From the NCBI RefSeq assembly GCF_009769385.1, contig NZ_VKAB01000012.1, positions 124,001 through 188,000 on the forward strand: a stretch of 64,000 nucleotides of DNA, given 5' to 3'. Shown piece after piece: positions 54,909-64,000 of this stretch. Position 1 is the stretch's first letter; each line of letters begins with the position of its first letter. The DNA comes from Saccharothrix deserti (GTDB lineage Bacteria > Actinomycetota > Actinomycetes > Mycobacteriales > Pseudonocardiaceae). Made by a program: the position numbers and the translations under genes. Under the pieces are notes generated by a model, which saw only the letters and a list, made by a program, of their open reading frames with translations, ran no database searches and was not told where the DNA came from.

Positions 54909-55052
54909 CGTGTGTCCTACGTTCGGAACGCGTGTGTCCTACGTTCAGGTACCCCGAGTTCAACACTCACGTCAGTCGATCTTGTTCCGAACGTAGGACA
55001 CACGCGGCGCGAACGTAGGACACACGCGGCGCGAACGTAGGACTCACGGGGT
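54909..55052. repeat. inverted repeat-module element, locus C of dispersed family
   Basis: Modules run in opposite directions. On the left two reverse modules include CGTGTGTCCTACGTTCGGAA (54909-54928). The centre has TACCCCGAGTTCAACACTCACG. On the right three forward modules begin with the exact complement of the first (54985-55004) and follow with CGCGAACGTAGGACACACGCGG. The minus-strand OsmC stop codon lies within the last module. The 20-bp perfect arms can form a long hairpin between convergent genes. Confidence 0.85.
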
Positions 55053-55445
55053 GGGGAGGGTTAGAGGGGTGCTGGGGGCGGCTTTCAGGGTGCGGGTCAC
55101 GGTGCAGAGCTGGTCGATGGCGCGGCGCACCGCCGTTTCGAGAGCCGCGCGCTGGGCGTCGTCCAGCTGCGAGATGTCGTAGTCGAGCGACACCGGAACG
55201 GTGTCCAGCTCGTGCGCACCCGCAGGCCGCACGTCGTCCGCACGCGCCACCAGACCACCGTCGACCCGCCTGGTGATCAAGGTCTCCGCCGTCACGGCCG
55301 CACAACCCGCCGCAGCCGCGAGCAGCAGCTCAACGGGCGTGAACGACCCCTCGGCACCCTTGCGGCCGACGCGCACCGAGGCGCCCCGGTCATTCGTGGC
55401 CACGAAATCGTGCTGACCGACCAGACGCACCTCGACGTTCGACAC
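55044..55445 (-). CDS. OsmC family protein
   Basis: A 133-residue OsmC/Ohr-fold protein. GQHDFVATNDRGASVRVG..GSFTPVELLLAAAAGCAAVTAETL is the family core, with one cysteine in AGCAAV. A second active-site-type cysteine occurs late (LCTVTRTL). OsmC proteins reduce organic hydroperoxides. The GTG lies 7 nt after TAACGT (55453-55458). Its stop lies inside repeat locus C. Confidence 0.9.
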   Translation of the reverse strand: MSNVEVRLVGQHDFVATNDRGASVRVGRKGAEGSFTPVELLLAAAAGCAAVTAETLITRRVDGGLVARADDVRPAGAHELDTVPVSLDYDISQLDDAQRAALETAVRRAIDQLCTVTRTLKAAPSTPLTLPTP

Positions 55446-55455
55446 GCCATCGACG

Positions 55456-55959
55456 TTAGTCGATCCGGTCCTCGGTAGCGGCGGCGATCTTGCGCACATA
55501 CGCGATGTCACCGCAGTCGTCGTCCAACCGGTCCTTGCGGATCTCCACGAACAGCCGGCCCAGCTCGTCGCGCCGCGAGTCGGACACCTCCTGCCGCGCG
55601 TCGTTGAGGATCGTGCGCTCCTCCTCGTCCACGTGGTGGTTGAGCGCCTGGACCAGCTCCTCCAGCTTGCTCTCCCACTCGTCGGACTGGGTGTCGCCGA
55701 CCTCCATCAACGCCAGCAGCGCCTGATGCCCCTCCGCGTGCTCCTCGGCGCCGTGGTCGACCTCGGCGTTGTCGACCTCCTTGTACCGCTTGAGCGCCGG
55801 GTACACCTCGGCCTCCTCGGCCTCGGCGTGCGCGACGAGCAGCGCGGCCAACTCGGCCAACAACGTCGACCGGTCGGAGTTCCGGTCGCGCAGGCCGCGG
55901 AACAGTTCCTCGAACCTGCGGTGGTCCGCCAGGATCAGCTCGACGACATCAGTTGCCAT
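55456..55959 (-). CDS. hemerythrin HHE-domain protein
   Basis: A 167-residue four-helix hemerythrin-like protein. Iron ligands are distributed as expected: H13 in ILADHRRFEELF, H44 and the E-rich EAEEAEVYPALKRY stretch, HGAEEHAEGHQALLAL, and HHVDEEERTILNDAR. Likely di-iron, binding oxygen or NO; function unproven. It overlaps the MBL gene by 11 nt and is co-transcribed with it and with OsmC. Confidence 0.93.
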   Translation of the reverse strand: MATDVVELILADHRRFEELFRGLRDRNSDRSTLLAELAALLVAHAEAEEAEVYPALKRYKEVDNAEVDHGAEEHAEGHQALLALMEVGDTQSDEWESKLEELVQALNHHVDEEERTILNDARQEVSDSRRDELGRLFVEIRKDRLDDDCGDIAYVRKIAAATEDRID

Positions 55960-56761
55960 GGCCGCCGATTACCCGGACCACCGGCTCGTCAACCACGTAC
56001 GTGCCGCCCTGGTCGACCACCTCCACCGGCCCGGTGAACTGGCTGCGCGCCTCGGCCAGCACGGCGTCCCGATCGGTCCACGGCGCGATGTGGGTCAGCA
56101 GCAACCGCCCGACACCGGCCTCCGCCGCCACCCGTCCCGCCTGCACGCCGGACAGGTGCTTGCCGGTCGGCCGGTCGTCGGCGTGCGTCCACGTCGCCTC
56201 GGACAGCAGCACGTCCACGCCCTCCGCCAACGTCCGCAACGCGTCGCACGGCCCCGTGTCACCCGTGTACGCGAGCGTCGCGCCCTTGGTGGCTATGCGG
56301 AACCCGTACGCCTCGGCGGGGTGGTCGACCCGGACGGCGGTGATCTCGAACGGCCCGATACGGGTCACCGCATCCTCGCTCAGCATGTGGAACTCGAACA
56401 CGTCGGACAGGTCGGTGGTGAGCAGTTCCTCGGCGGTCTCCGCGTAGGCGCGGGCTAACCGGTCCGCGGTCTCGGACGGCCCGTGCACGGGCAGCCTGCG
56501 TTCCCGCGTGTCGTACGGCGGGTGCGTGTGGTAGCGGCGGGTCACGGCCAGCGTGGTGAAGTCGCCGCAGTGGTCCGGGTGCAGGTGGGAGAACAGCAGG
56601 GCGTCCAACGAGAACAGGTCGTGGCGCGCCTGGAGCGAGGCCAGCACACCGCTGCCCAGTTCGATCGCGAGCCGGCAGCCATCCGCCTCGACGAGGTAGC
56701 CGGATGCGGGCCCGTGCGGTCCCGGCAGGCTGCCCGAGCAGCCGAGGATGGTCAACAGCAC
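55949..56761 (-). CDS. MBL-fold hydrolase, Rv1339-like cyclic nucleotide phosphodiesterase family
   Basis: A 270-residue metallo-beta-lactamase-fold protein. The metal motif HLHPDH (SHLHPDHCGD, ~residue 59-68), further ligands at YTGDTG and LLLTHIAPW, and VDHPAEAYGFRI are all present. Position after murI and before the rph side matches Mycobacterium tuberculosis Rv1339, reported as an atypical class II cAMP phosphodiesterase, so it is the likely ortholog. The first codons overlap nothing upstream; it starts 18 nt after murI. Confidence 0.87.
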   Translation of the reverse strand: MLLTILGCSGSLPGPHGPASGYLVEADGCRLAIELGSGVLASLQARHDLFSLDALLFSHLHPDHCGDFTTLAVTRRYHTHPPYDTRERRLPVHGPSETADRLARAYAETAEELLTTDLSDVFEFHMLSEDAVTRIGPFEITAVRVDHPAEAYGFRIATKGATLAYTGDTGPCDALRTLAEGVDVLLSEATWTHADDRPTGKHLSGVQAGRVAAEAGVGRLLLTHIAPWTDRDAVLAEARSQFTGPVEVVDQGGTYVVDEPVVRVIGGHGN

Positions 56762-56779
56762 CCGTGGAAGCGTGCCAGG

Positions 56780-57577
56780 TCAACCGTGGGCTTGGAAGGA
56801 CGCCTTTTCCAAGCCGGGCAGGAATCGGCGGGCGAGCCTGGTGAACGGCTCCACCGGACCGGTACAGCTGAACCGCTGGTCAGGGTCGCCGGTGCGGAAC
56901 AGGTCCTGCTCCGTCAGCACCCTGACGACGTCCTTGACGGTCTCCTCGGCGCTGGAGACGAGTGCCACCCGGTCGCCCATGACGATCTGCAGCACGCCGG
57001 TCAGCAACGGGTAGTGCGTGCAGCCGAGGACCAGGGTGTCGACTTCGGCGCGCTGCAACGGTTCCAGGTAGGCCTGGGCGAGGCCGAGGACCTGGCGGCC
57101 GGAGGTGATGCCGCGTTCCACGAAGTCCACGAACCTCGGGCACGGGACCGCGGTGACCTCGATGTCGCGGGCGGCGGCGAACGCATCCTGGTACGCGCCG
57201 GACGTGACGGTGCCCAGCGTGCCGATGACGCCGACCTTGCCGGTGCGGGTGGTGGCGACGGCCCGGCGCACGGCGGGCAGCACGACCTCGACCACCGGGA
57301 TGTCGTAACGCTCACGGGCGTCGCGCAGGCACGCCGCGGAGGCCGTGTTGCAGGCGATGACCAGCAGCTTCGCGCCGTCGGCGACCAGCCGGTCGGTGAC
57401 TTCGAGGGCGAACTTGCGCGCCTGGGCGATGGGCAGCGGGCCGTACGGGCAGTTGGCCGTGTCGCCGACGTACCGGATGCGTTCGCCGGGCAGCTGGTCC
57501 ATGATCGCCCGTGCGACGGTCAACCCGCCGACGCCGGAGTCGAAGATCCCGATGGGCGAATCGGCGGTAACGGTCAC
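56780..57577 (-). CDS. murI: glutamate racemase
   Basis: A 265-residue enzyme making D-glutamate for peptidoglycan. [35 protein letters not shown], Cys76 ([13 protein letters not shown]) and Cys186 ([11 protein letters not shown]) are the catalytic pair. GTG 57577 overlaps the rhomboid stop by 4 nt, so it is coupled. The rhomboid-murI-MBL order matches mycobacteria (Rv1337-Rv1338-Rv1339). Confidence 0.97.
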   Translation of the reverse strand: MTVTADSPIGIFDSGVGGLTVARAIMDQLPGERIRYVGDTANCPYGPLPIAQARKFALEVTDRLVADGAKLLVIACNTASAACLRDARERYDIPVVEVVLPAVRRAVATTRTGKVGVIGTLGTVTSGAYQDAFAAARDIEVTAVPCPRFVDFVERGITSGRQVLGLAQAYLEPLQRAEVDTLVLGCTHYPLLTGVLQIVMGDRVALVSSAEETVKDVVRVLTEQDLFRTGDPDQRFSCTGPVEPFTRLARRFLPGLEKASFQAHG

Positions 57578-58257
57578 GCGTTGAGCGTAGTACCGGCGTT
57601 CTTCCTGGCATCTCGGGCGACGCCCCAAGCCGCGAGGACACCGCCGAGCGCGCCGAACAGGTGGCCTTCCCACGAGATGCCGGGCTGGCCGGGCAGCACG
57701 CCCCACAGCGCCGCGCCGTACATCGCGAAGACGACGACGGCCAGCACGATCTGGAGGGGACTGCGCGCGAAGATGCCGCGCACCAGCAGGAAGACCAGGA
57801 AGCCGAAGACGAGGCCGGACGCGCCGATGTGGCTGCCGTACGCGCCGAAGATCCACACACCCAGGCCGCTGGTCAGCCAGATGACGGCGGTGATCTGGAA
57901 GAACTGCTTGATCCCGCCCGAGGTCGCCAGGTAGGCGAGGACGAGCAGCGGCACCGCGTTGCCGGTCAGGTGCGTCCAGTCGCCGTGCAGGAACGGGAAC
58001 CAGATGATGTTGTCCCACTCGGAGAAGTCCCGCGGGATCACGCCGTCGTCGTTCAGCCGGCCGCCGAGGACGGTGTCGATGCCCTCGACCACGTAGAGCA
58101 GGCCGACGAAGCCGAGCACGACCACGGCCGACAGCACGGGCCTGGGCGGCACGACGCGCTTGGCCAACGGCTTGGCGGGCCTGGCCGGCTTCGGCGGCTT
58201 GGGCGCGCCGACCACCGGCTCGGGCGTCGGTGAGGCGAAGGGGCCGGTGGGGTCCAC
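57574..58257 (-). CDS. rhomboid family intramembrane serine protease
   Basis: A 227-residue membrane protease. A proline-rich cytoplasmic start precedes six to seven helices. Catalytic Ser147 lies in [11 protein letters not shown] and His199 in [12 protein letters not shown], giving the Ser-His dyad. Substrates are unknown. GTG 58257 is 6 nt after TAGCCT (58264-58269), so it is leaderless. It heads the rhomboid-murI-MBL-hemerythrin-OsmC transcript. It is divergent from the SMP-30 gene. Confidence 0.93.
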   Translation of the reverse strand: MDPTGPFASPTPEPVVGAPKPPKPARPAKPLAKRVVPPRPVLSAVVVLGFVGLLYVVEGIDTVLGGRLNDDGVIPRDFSEWDNIIWFPFLHGDWTHLTGNAVPLLVLAYLATSGGIKQFFQITAVIWLTSGLGVWIFGAYGSHIGASGLVFGFLVFLLVRGIFARSPLQIVLAVVVFAMYGAALWGVLPGQPGISWEGHLFGALGGVLAAWGVARDARKNAGTTLNA

Positions 58258-58389
58258 AGCTCCAGGCTACGCGTCGATCAGGGCGTCGAGCGGTGAGTTC
58301 GCGGTGATCAGAGGGGTGACTCGTGGTGCCCGAACCGACGACCCGCGGGATAGGGGTTGAGGCCCCGCGGGTAACCGTAGGCTGTGCCG

Positions 58390-59235
58390 GTGTCGATCGA
58401 AGTGGCGGTGCGGGCCGAAGCGGCGCTGGGTGAGGCCCCCACGTGGGACCACGCCAGCGGAACACTGCTCTGGGTGGACATCCTCGGCAGCGAGGTGCAC
58501 CGCTACAACCCGTCGCGTGACGACGACGCGGTCCTCGAAGTGCCGCAGCACGTCGGTGCGGCGAAGCCCCGGTCCAGCGGTGGTCTGGTGGTGAACCTGC
58601 GCGACGGCGTGGCCCTGATCGACCGGGACGGGGCCAAGACGTGGCTCGTCTACTGGGCGCGGGACGGCGTGCGGGGCAACGACGCGGCGGTCGACCCGGC
58701 GGGTCGGCTGTGGGCGGGGACGATGCGCTACGACGAGGAGCCGGGTGGCTGGCTGGCGCGCGTGGAGCCCAGCGGTGACGCGAAGGTCGTGCTGGACAAG
58801 GTGAGCGTGAGCAACGGCATCGGCTGGAGCCCCGACGCCACGCGCATGTACTACGTCGACTCGGCGGAACGGCGGATCGACGTCCTCGACTTCGACCGCG
58901 ACACCGGTGAGGCGACGCACCGCCGTCCGCTGGCCGAGGTGCAGCGGGGGCTGCCGGACGGCCTCACGGTGGACTCGTCCGGGGCGATCTGGGTCGCGTT
59001 GTGGGGTGGGGCGGCGGTGCACCGGTACACGCCGGACGGCGAGTTGGACATGGAGATCGAACTCCCGGTGGGCCAGCCGACGGCGTGCTGCTTCGGCGGC
59101 ATCGACTTCACCGACCTCTACGTGACGACCGCTCGCGTCGGGTTGAGCGAGGGCGCGTTGAGCGAGTTGGCCGGTTCGGTCCTGGTGATCCCGGGCGTGG
59201 GCGAAGGCCTGCCGTCCACCGCGTTCGCGGGCTGA
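58390..59235 (+). CDS. SMP-30/gluconolactonase family protein
   Basis: A 281-residue six-bladed beta-propeller lactonase. The typical pieces are [80 protein letters not shown] and [14 protein letters not shown], which include the metal ligands E, N and D. It hydrolyses sugar lactones. GTG 58390 is preferred because TAGGCT (58378-58383) lies 6 nt upstream; GTG 58384 is in frame too. It is followed by repeat locus D. Confidence 0.92.
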   Translation: MSIEVAVRAEAALGEAPTWDHASGTLLWVDILGSEVHRYNPSRDDDAVLEVPQHVGAAKPRSSGGLVVNLRDGVALIDRDGAKTWLVYWARDGVRGNDAAVDPAGRLWAGTMRYDEEPGGWLARVEPSGDAKVVLDKVSVSNGIGWSPDATRMYYVDSAERRIDVLDFDRDTGEATHRRPLAEVQRGLPDGLTVDSSGAIWVALWGGAAVHRYTPDGELDMEIELPVGQPTACCFGGIDFTDLYVTTARVGLSEGALSELAGSVLVIPGVGEGLPSTAFAG

Positions 59236-59239
59236 CCAC

Positions 59240-59468
59240 CCGTCCTGAACGCAGGACACACGCGAGAGTCGAACGCTCGCGTACCGAGAGTCGAACGTTC
59301 AGGTACCCCGAGTTCAACGCTCAGGACAGGACGGGCCGGCACGAACGCCGGACTCTCGTGTCCTGAGCGTTGAACTCACGTGCTCTGAAGGTTCGACTCT
59401 CGCGACCTGAAGGTTCGACTCTCGGCACCTGAGTGTTCGACTCTCGGGACCTGGGGGTTCGACTCTCG
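59240..59468. repeat. mixed-orientation repeat array, locus D of dispersed family
   Basis: About ten 21-23 nt modules. A forward CCTGAACGCAGGACACACGCG is followed by reverse modules (GAGAGTCGAACGTTCAGGTACC), a centre ACCCCGAGTTCAACGCTCAGGA, then forward TGAGCGTTGAACTCACG and four drifting forward modules ending CTGGGGGTTCGACTCTCG. It fills the gap between the convergent SMP-30 and second MBL genes; the latter's stop is at the last module. Confidence 0.85.
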
Positions 59469-60239
59469 CTAGATCGTGTAGACGGCGCCGGGGGTGGCCA
59501 GGGTTACCGGGCCGGGGAAGGCTTTCTCGGCGTCTTCGAGGACGCCGTCGCGGTCGGACCAGGGCAGGACGTGGGTCAGGACCAGGCGTTGCACGCCGGC
59601 GGACGTGGCCACCTCGCCCGCCTCCCTTCCGCTCATGTGCAGGTAGTTGGCGCGGCCCGCCTGCTCCCGCCACGCCGAGTCGGCCAGCAGCAGGTCGGCG
59701 CCCTCGGCCAGCCGCACCAGCTCCGGGCACGGCACCGTGTCACCGGAGAACACCAGCGACACGCCCTCGTACGAGATGCGGAACCCGTAGGCCTCGCAGA
59801 TGTGCCGCATGGCGGCCACCTCGACGTCCACCGGCCCCACCGCGTACCTCCCCGGCGCGAGCGGCACGAAGTCGAACGTGTCCGTCAGGTCCGTGGTCGC
59901 GAACTCGGCGCGGCTGGCGGCGTGCGCGGCGGCGAGGCGGGACGGCGCGTGCGACGGCGCGAACACCGGCAGCCGGCGTTCGGTGACGTCGTAGGGCGGC
60001 TCTGGGTGCTCGCGCCGGTAGACGGCGAGCGAGCTGAAGTCGGCGCAGTGGTCGAGGTGCAGGTGCGACAGCAGCACGGCGTCGAGGTCGAACGGGTCGC
60101 AGTGCCGCATGAGCGGGCCGAACACGCCGCTGCCCAGTTCCACCACGATCCGGACGCCGCCCGCCTCCACCAGGTACCCGGAGGTGGGCAGATCAGGCCC
60201 CGGGGCACTGCCCGCGCACCCGAGCACCGTCAATTGCAT
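59469..60239 (-). CDS. second MBL-fold hydrolase, paralog of the Rv1339-like protein
   Basis: A 256-residue MBL-fold protein closely related to the enzyme encoded at 55949. It begins MQLTVLGCAGSAPGPDLPTSGYL and has SHLHLDHCADF, AEGADLLLADSAW, VLTHVLPW. It keeps the MRHICEAYGFRI segment that aligns with VDHPAEAYGFRI in the paralog. All metal-binding residues appear intact. Whether it is also a cAMP phosphodiesterase is inference. The ATG at 60239 makes it start exactly like the paralog. Confidence 0.87.
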   Translation of the reverse strand: MQLTVLGCAGSAPGPDLPTSGYLVEAGGVRIVVELGSGVFGPLMRHCDPFDLDAVLLSHLHLDHCADFSSLAVYRREHPEPPYDVTERRLPVFAPSHAPSRLAAAHAASRAEFATTDLTDTFDFVPLAPGRYAVGPVDVEVAAMRHICEAYGFRISYEGVSLVFSGDTVPCPELVRLAEGADLLLADSAWREQAGRANYLHMSGREAGEVATSAGVQRLVLTHVLPWSDRDGVLEDAEKAFPGPVTLATPGAVYTI

Positions 60240-60910
60240 GCGCGGAACGATAGCAGCCCGACGGACGGCAAAAATGCGGAAAGACCACGGGCCGGAGCCG
60301 ACAATATCAACGCCGTATGGGTTCACTCGAATGCATCAACCGGGGAGTTCGAACAGATCTATCTGCGGGTTTCCGTAGTCGAGGAGAAGCGCATCCGGAA
60401 GCCGGACGCCGACCGCCGGAGGTGCAGGTGACGGGCGAGGACGACGTGGTCACCATTCCCCCAATTCCTGCCGTGGTACGTGAAGTGACTACCCGAACCG
60501 GCTTATCGCAACGCCCGGATCGCATCTGACTGAACGGACGACGGCATTCGTGAAAGTGAGCGGGATCGCGTCACCCTTGGCCGACACCCGCGCGTACCGA
60601 CACCCGAACGGCTTCTTGAAAATCGCACTGCCGACTGATCCGCAATTCCAGCTGAGCCTGCACGTGTGATGCCCGACGCCCGATTACCCCTGGGCGGCGG
60701 CCGGCAGGTCGTGCTCCAGAGGGGGCAACGGCACCGGCCGAGCGTCCGAAAGTTTCTCCCCGCAATCCACGCCACCAAATGGGTGCACTGGGAGTTCGCG
60801 CAGCTCAACATGCCATTTGAGACTCGCAACATTCACGAAACTCATTGTCGACGGCGGCGGCCTGAACACATAGTGGCGACAACTCTCGACGTGATCCTCA
60901 AGGAGGAGGG
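60240..60910. promoter_or_regulatory. long regulatory spacer upstream of the secreted esterase operon
   Basis: About 670 bp, A/T-richer than its flanks, without a convincing gene; short frames here lack codon bias. CGAAAGTTTC at 60747-60756 has the GAAA-N-TTTC form. Its complement AGAAACTTTCG differs by one base from the CGAAACTTTCG element described upstream of Streptomyces xylanase genes. The ribosome-binding site AAGGAGGAGGG precedes the ATG at 60911. Confidence 0.55.
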
Positions 60911-61621
60911 ATGGTCTTGAGAAGCCTTCTGGCCGTGGCCCTGCTGGTTGCCGCTCCGTTGCTCTCCACGGGCGCCGCGAACGCCGCGAACGCCGCAAGC
61001 GCCGGAGCCGCCACCGACGCCGCGCCCGGTGCACCCGCCGCGCGTGCGTGCTCCGGGTACGTGGCACTGACCTACGACGACGGCCCCACCCCGCAGTTCA
61101 CCCGCCCACTGCTGTCCGCGCTGAACGCGGCAGGCGCGCGGGCGACGTTCTTCGACATGGGCTCGCGCGTCCAGCAGTACCCCGACCTGGCGCGGGCCAC
61201 CACCGCGGCGGGCATGTGGATCGCCAACCACTCGTGGTCGCACCCGTACCTCACCCGGATCAGCGCGGCCGAGGTGACCAGGGAGCTGTCCAACACCCAG
61301 AACGCGATCCGGAACGCGACCGGCCAGACGCCGACCCTGTTCCGCCCGCCGTACGGCGACACGAACGCCGCCGTGCAGGCCGAGGCACGACGACAGGGCA
61401 TGGCCCAGGTCCTCTGGTCGGTCGACACGCAGGACTGGAACAACGCCTCGACCGACGCGATCGTCCGCGCCGCGACCAGCGCCAACGCCGGCGGCATCGT
61501 GCTGATGCACGACGGCAACCAGAGGACCGTGGACGCCGTGCCGCGGATCGTCCGAGGCCTCGCCGCCAAGAACCTGTGCCCCGGCCGCATCGACAGCACC
61601 GGACGGGTGGTGGCGCCGTGA
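60911..61621 (+). CDS. secreted polysaccharide deacetylase (NodB domain)
   Basis: A 236-residue CE4 esterase. Signal peptide 1-28 (LLAVALLVAAPLLSTGAANA) and an Ala-rich linker precede the NodB domain. All five motifs are intact: TYDDGP (Asp56, Asp57), H107-S-W-S-H111, RPPYGD, DTQDW and LMHDG. Members remove acetyl groups from chitin or acetyl-xylan. It overlaps the next gene by 4 nt (GTGA). With the linked CBM2 esterase, xylan deacetylation is the more likely role. Confidence 0.93.
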   Translation: MVLRSLLAVALLVAAPLLSTGAANAANAASAGAATDAAPGAPAARACSGYVALTYDDGPTPQFTRPLLSALNAAGARATFFDMGSRVQQYPDLARATTAAGMWIANHSWSHPYLTRISAAEVTRELSNTQNAIRNATGQTPTLFRPPYGDTNAAVQAEARRQGMAQVLWSVDTQDWNNASTDAIVRAATSANAGGIVLMHDGNQRTVDAVPRIVRGLAAKNLCPGRIDSTGRVVAP

Positions 61622-62913
61622 AGGTCCTCGGCGCGATCGTGAGCGCCCTGATCGCGACCGCGGCCTTCGTGCTGGCCTTCGTGGTCGCACCGCAGGCGTC
61701 GGCCGCCACGCTCACCGAAGTCACCGGTTTCGGCACGAACCCCAGCAACCTGCGCATGCACCTGTACGTGCCGGACCGCACCCAGGCCAGGCCACCGGTG
61801 CTGCTGGCCGTCCACTACTGCACGGGCTCCGGCCAGGCGATGTACTCCGGCACGGACTTCGCCCGGCTGGCCGACCAGTACGGGTTCATCGTGATCTACC
61901 CGACGGCCACGCGCAGCGGCAACTGCTTCGACGTGTCCAGCCCGCAGGCGCTCCGGCGTGACGGCGGCAGCGACCCGGTCGGGCTGATGTCGATGGTCCG
62001 GTACGTGCTCCAGCGCTACAACGGCGACACCGGCCGCGTGTTCGTCACCGGCATCTCGTCCGGCGCGATGACCACGAACGTCATGCTGGCCAACTACCCG
62101 GACGTGTTCGCCGCGGGCGCGGCGTTCGCGGGCGTGCCGGACGGCTGCTTCGCGACCACCGACGGCTCCGGCTGGAACAGCGCCTGCGCCAACGGCCAGG
62201 TGCTCAAGACGCCGCAGGAGTGGGGTGACATCGCCCGCTCCGCCTACCCCGGCTACAACGGCGCACGGCCGCGCGTGCAGCTGTGGCACGGCACCGCGGA
62301 CGACACCCTGCGCTACCCGAACTTCGGCGAGGAGATCGACCAGTGGACCAACGTCCACGGTCTGTCCACCACGCCGACGTCCACCGACAGCCCGCAGTCC
62401 GGCTGGACCCGCACCCGTTACGGCACCAAGGTCGAGGCCATCTCCATGCAGGGCACCGGCCACAACCTGATGGGCGCGGGCATGGCGTTGCGCGCCATCC
62501 AGTTCTTCGGACTGGACCAGAGCGGCGGCACGACCACCACCACAACCAGCACAACAACAACCACCACTACCACCACCACGGGCACTCCCCCGACGGGCGG
62601 GTGCAAGGTCACCTACACGGTCAACGCCTGGAGCACCGGCCTGACCGCGAGCATCACCGTCACCAACAGCGGCGCCAACGCCATCAACGGCTGGCAGCTC
62701 GCGTTCACCCTGCCCGGCGGGCAGACCATCACCAGCGGGTGGAACGCCACCTACTCGCCCACCAGCGGTGCGGTCACGGCGCGGAACGCGTCCTACAACG
62801 GCACCATCAACCCCGGTGGGTCGACCGGCATCGGGTTCCAGGCCACCCACGGTGGCAACACCGACAAGCCGACCTCGTTCACGCTCAACGGAGACGCGTG
62901 CGCGATCGGCTGA
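61618..62913 (+). CDS. secreted CE1/PHB-depolymerase-type esterase with CBM2
   Basis: A 431-residue two-domain secreted enzyme. The signal peptide is residues ~1-30. The catalytic domain (~35-300) has the nucleophile elbow G-I-S137-S-G, CTGSGQAMYSGTDF, and the late HGTADDTLRY and GTGHNLMG segments bearing Asp and His of the triad. A Thr-rich linker of about 25 residues follows, then a C-terminal CBM2 (CKVTYTVNAWSTGLTASITVTN...W). Such enzymes are acetylxylan or feruloyl esterases bound to cellulose. GTG start is coupled to the deacetylase gene. Confidence 0.93.
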   Translation: MKVLGAIVSALIATAAFVLAFVVAPQASAATLTEVTGFGTNPSNLRMHLYVPDRTQARPPVLLAVHYCTGSGQAMYSGTDFARLADQYGFIVIYPTATRSGNCFDVSSPQALRRDGGSDPVGLMSMVRYVLQRYNGDTGRVFVTGISSGAMTTNVMLANYPDVFAAGAAFAGVPDGCFATTDGSGWNSACANGQVLKTPQEWGDIARSAYPGYNGARPRVQLWHGTADDTLRYPNFGEEIDQWTNVHGLSTTPTSTDSPQSGWTRTRYGTKVEAISMQGTGHNLMGAGMALRAIQFFGLDQSGGTTTTTTSTTTTTTTTTTGTPPTGGCKVTYTVNAWSTGLTASITVTNSGANAINGWQLAFTLPGGQTITSGWNATYSPTSGAVTARNASYNGTINPGGSTGIGFQATHGGNTDKPTSFTLNGDACAIG

Positions 62914-62916
62914 AAT

Positions 62917-62950
62917 GAGAAGGGCCCCGCAGCGGCGCGGGGCCCTTCTC
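62917..62950. terminator. strong bidirectional terminator
   Basis: A 14-bp perfect inverted repeat GAGAAGGGCCCCGC / GCGGGGCCCTTCTC with a 6-nt loop, 3 nt after the esterase stop and 29 nt before the convergent cysM stop. It can end both transcripts. Confidence 0.85.
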
Positions 62951-62979
62951 CTACCTACAAGGCTTGCGCCACAACGACT

Positions 62980-64000
<1,021 letters not shown>

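Noticed and set aside
42508..55052. Short peptides encoded by repeat modules (FNTQNK, NVGHTRSERRTH type)
   Set aside because: They arise wherever the modules are translated, in several frames and on both strands, so they are by-products of the repeat rather than genes.
36347..59468. Repeat modules as CRISPR arrays
   Set aside because: Modules are contiguous without unique spacers of constant length, vary in sequence and orientation, and no cas genes are present.
60317..60920. Small ORFs in the spacer before the deacetylase gene
   Set aside because: Third-position G/C is not elevated, no ribosome-binding sites or homology are seen, and the region looks regulatory.

Overview
The window is a high-GC actinomycete chromosome segment. 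It is dense, has strongly G/C-ending codons, many GTG starts and many apparently leaderless promoters. F420-dependent enzymes, a Mur ligase MurT/GatD pair, a LytR-CpsA-Psr protein, an LAXTG surface protein and the order cysO-cysM ... rhomboid-murI-MBL ... rph-rdgB fit a Pseudonocardiales-type actinobacterium (Saccharothrix, Lentzea, Actinosynnema relatives). The genus cannot be fixed from sequence alone. No rRNA, CRISPR array, transposase or prophage gene was seen; there is one tRNA.

Layout. 0-3.5 kb: MerR regulator divergent from an alpha/beta hydrolase and an F420 luciferase-like oxidoreductase, then a Ddn-type oxidoreductase and a FrnE-type thiol oxidoreductase. 3.5-15.2 kb: an accessory, conflict-system-like block. 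It holds a SARP/NB-ARC/TPR regulator, a GT-B-like protein with a coupled small partner, a STAND NTPase with a RHIM/BASS-like amyloid motif at its N-terminus, an unknown protein, a DUF2786 protein, a Vsr endonuclease and a C5 cytosine methyltransferase. 15.2-20 kb: small proteins and a SNF2 helicase-SWIM pair. 20-30.7 kb: metabolic and stress genes (CysO-like sulfur carrier, acyl-CoA dehydrogenase, cold-shock protein, HxlR regulator with mirrored operators, orphan sugar-binding lipoprotein) and a one-chain alpha-beta glycyl-tRNA synthetase. 30.9-36.3 kb: cell-envelope genes (LCP, SanA-like, XRE regulator, murT-gatD). 36.4-49.6 kb: flavoproteins, TetR and two-component regulators, LAXTG protein, tRNA-Leu(UAG), CobW GTPase, DedA. 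49.6-53 kb: peroxiredoxin and a broken NACHT-LRR gene. 53-64 kb: the conserved rph-rdgB / murI-rhomboid / cysM-cysO neighbourhood, interrupted by accessory genes (DUF2231, OsmC, hemerythrin, SMP-30, a second MBL enzyme, and a secreted deacetylase-esterase pair for xylan or chitin).

Two patterns run through the window. A dispersed family of 21-22 nt repeat modules fills four spacers (about 36.35, 42.5, 54.9 and 59.3 kb); two of these sit where accessory genes interrupt the conserved cluster. At least a dozen genes have a TAGNNT-like -10 box 6-8 nt before the start codon, which implies leaderless mRNAs. The most interesting candidates are the amyloid-motif STAND block, the NACHT pseudogene with three separate lesions, the repeat family, and the tRNA-Leu with a short variable loop overlapped by a coding sequence.
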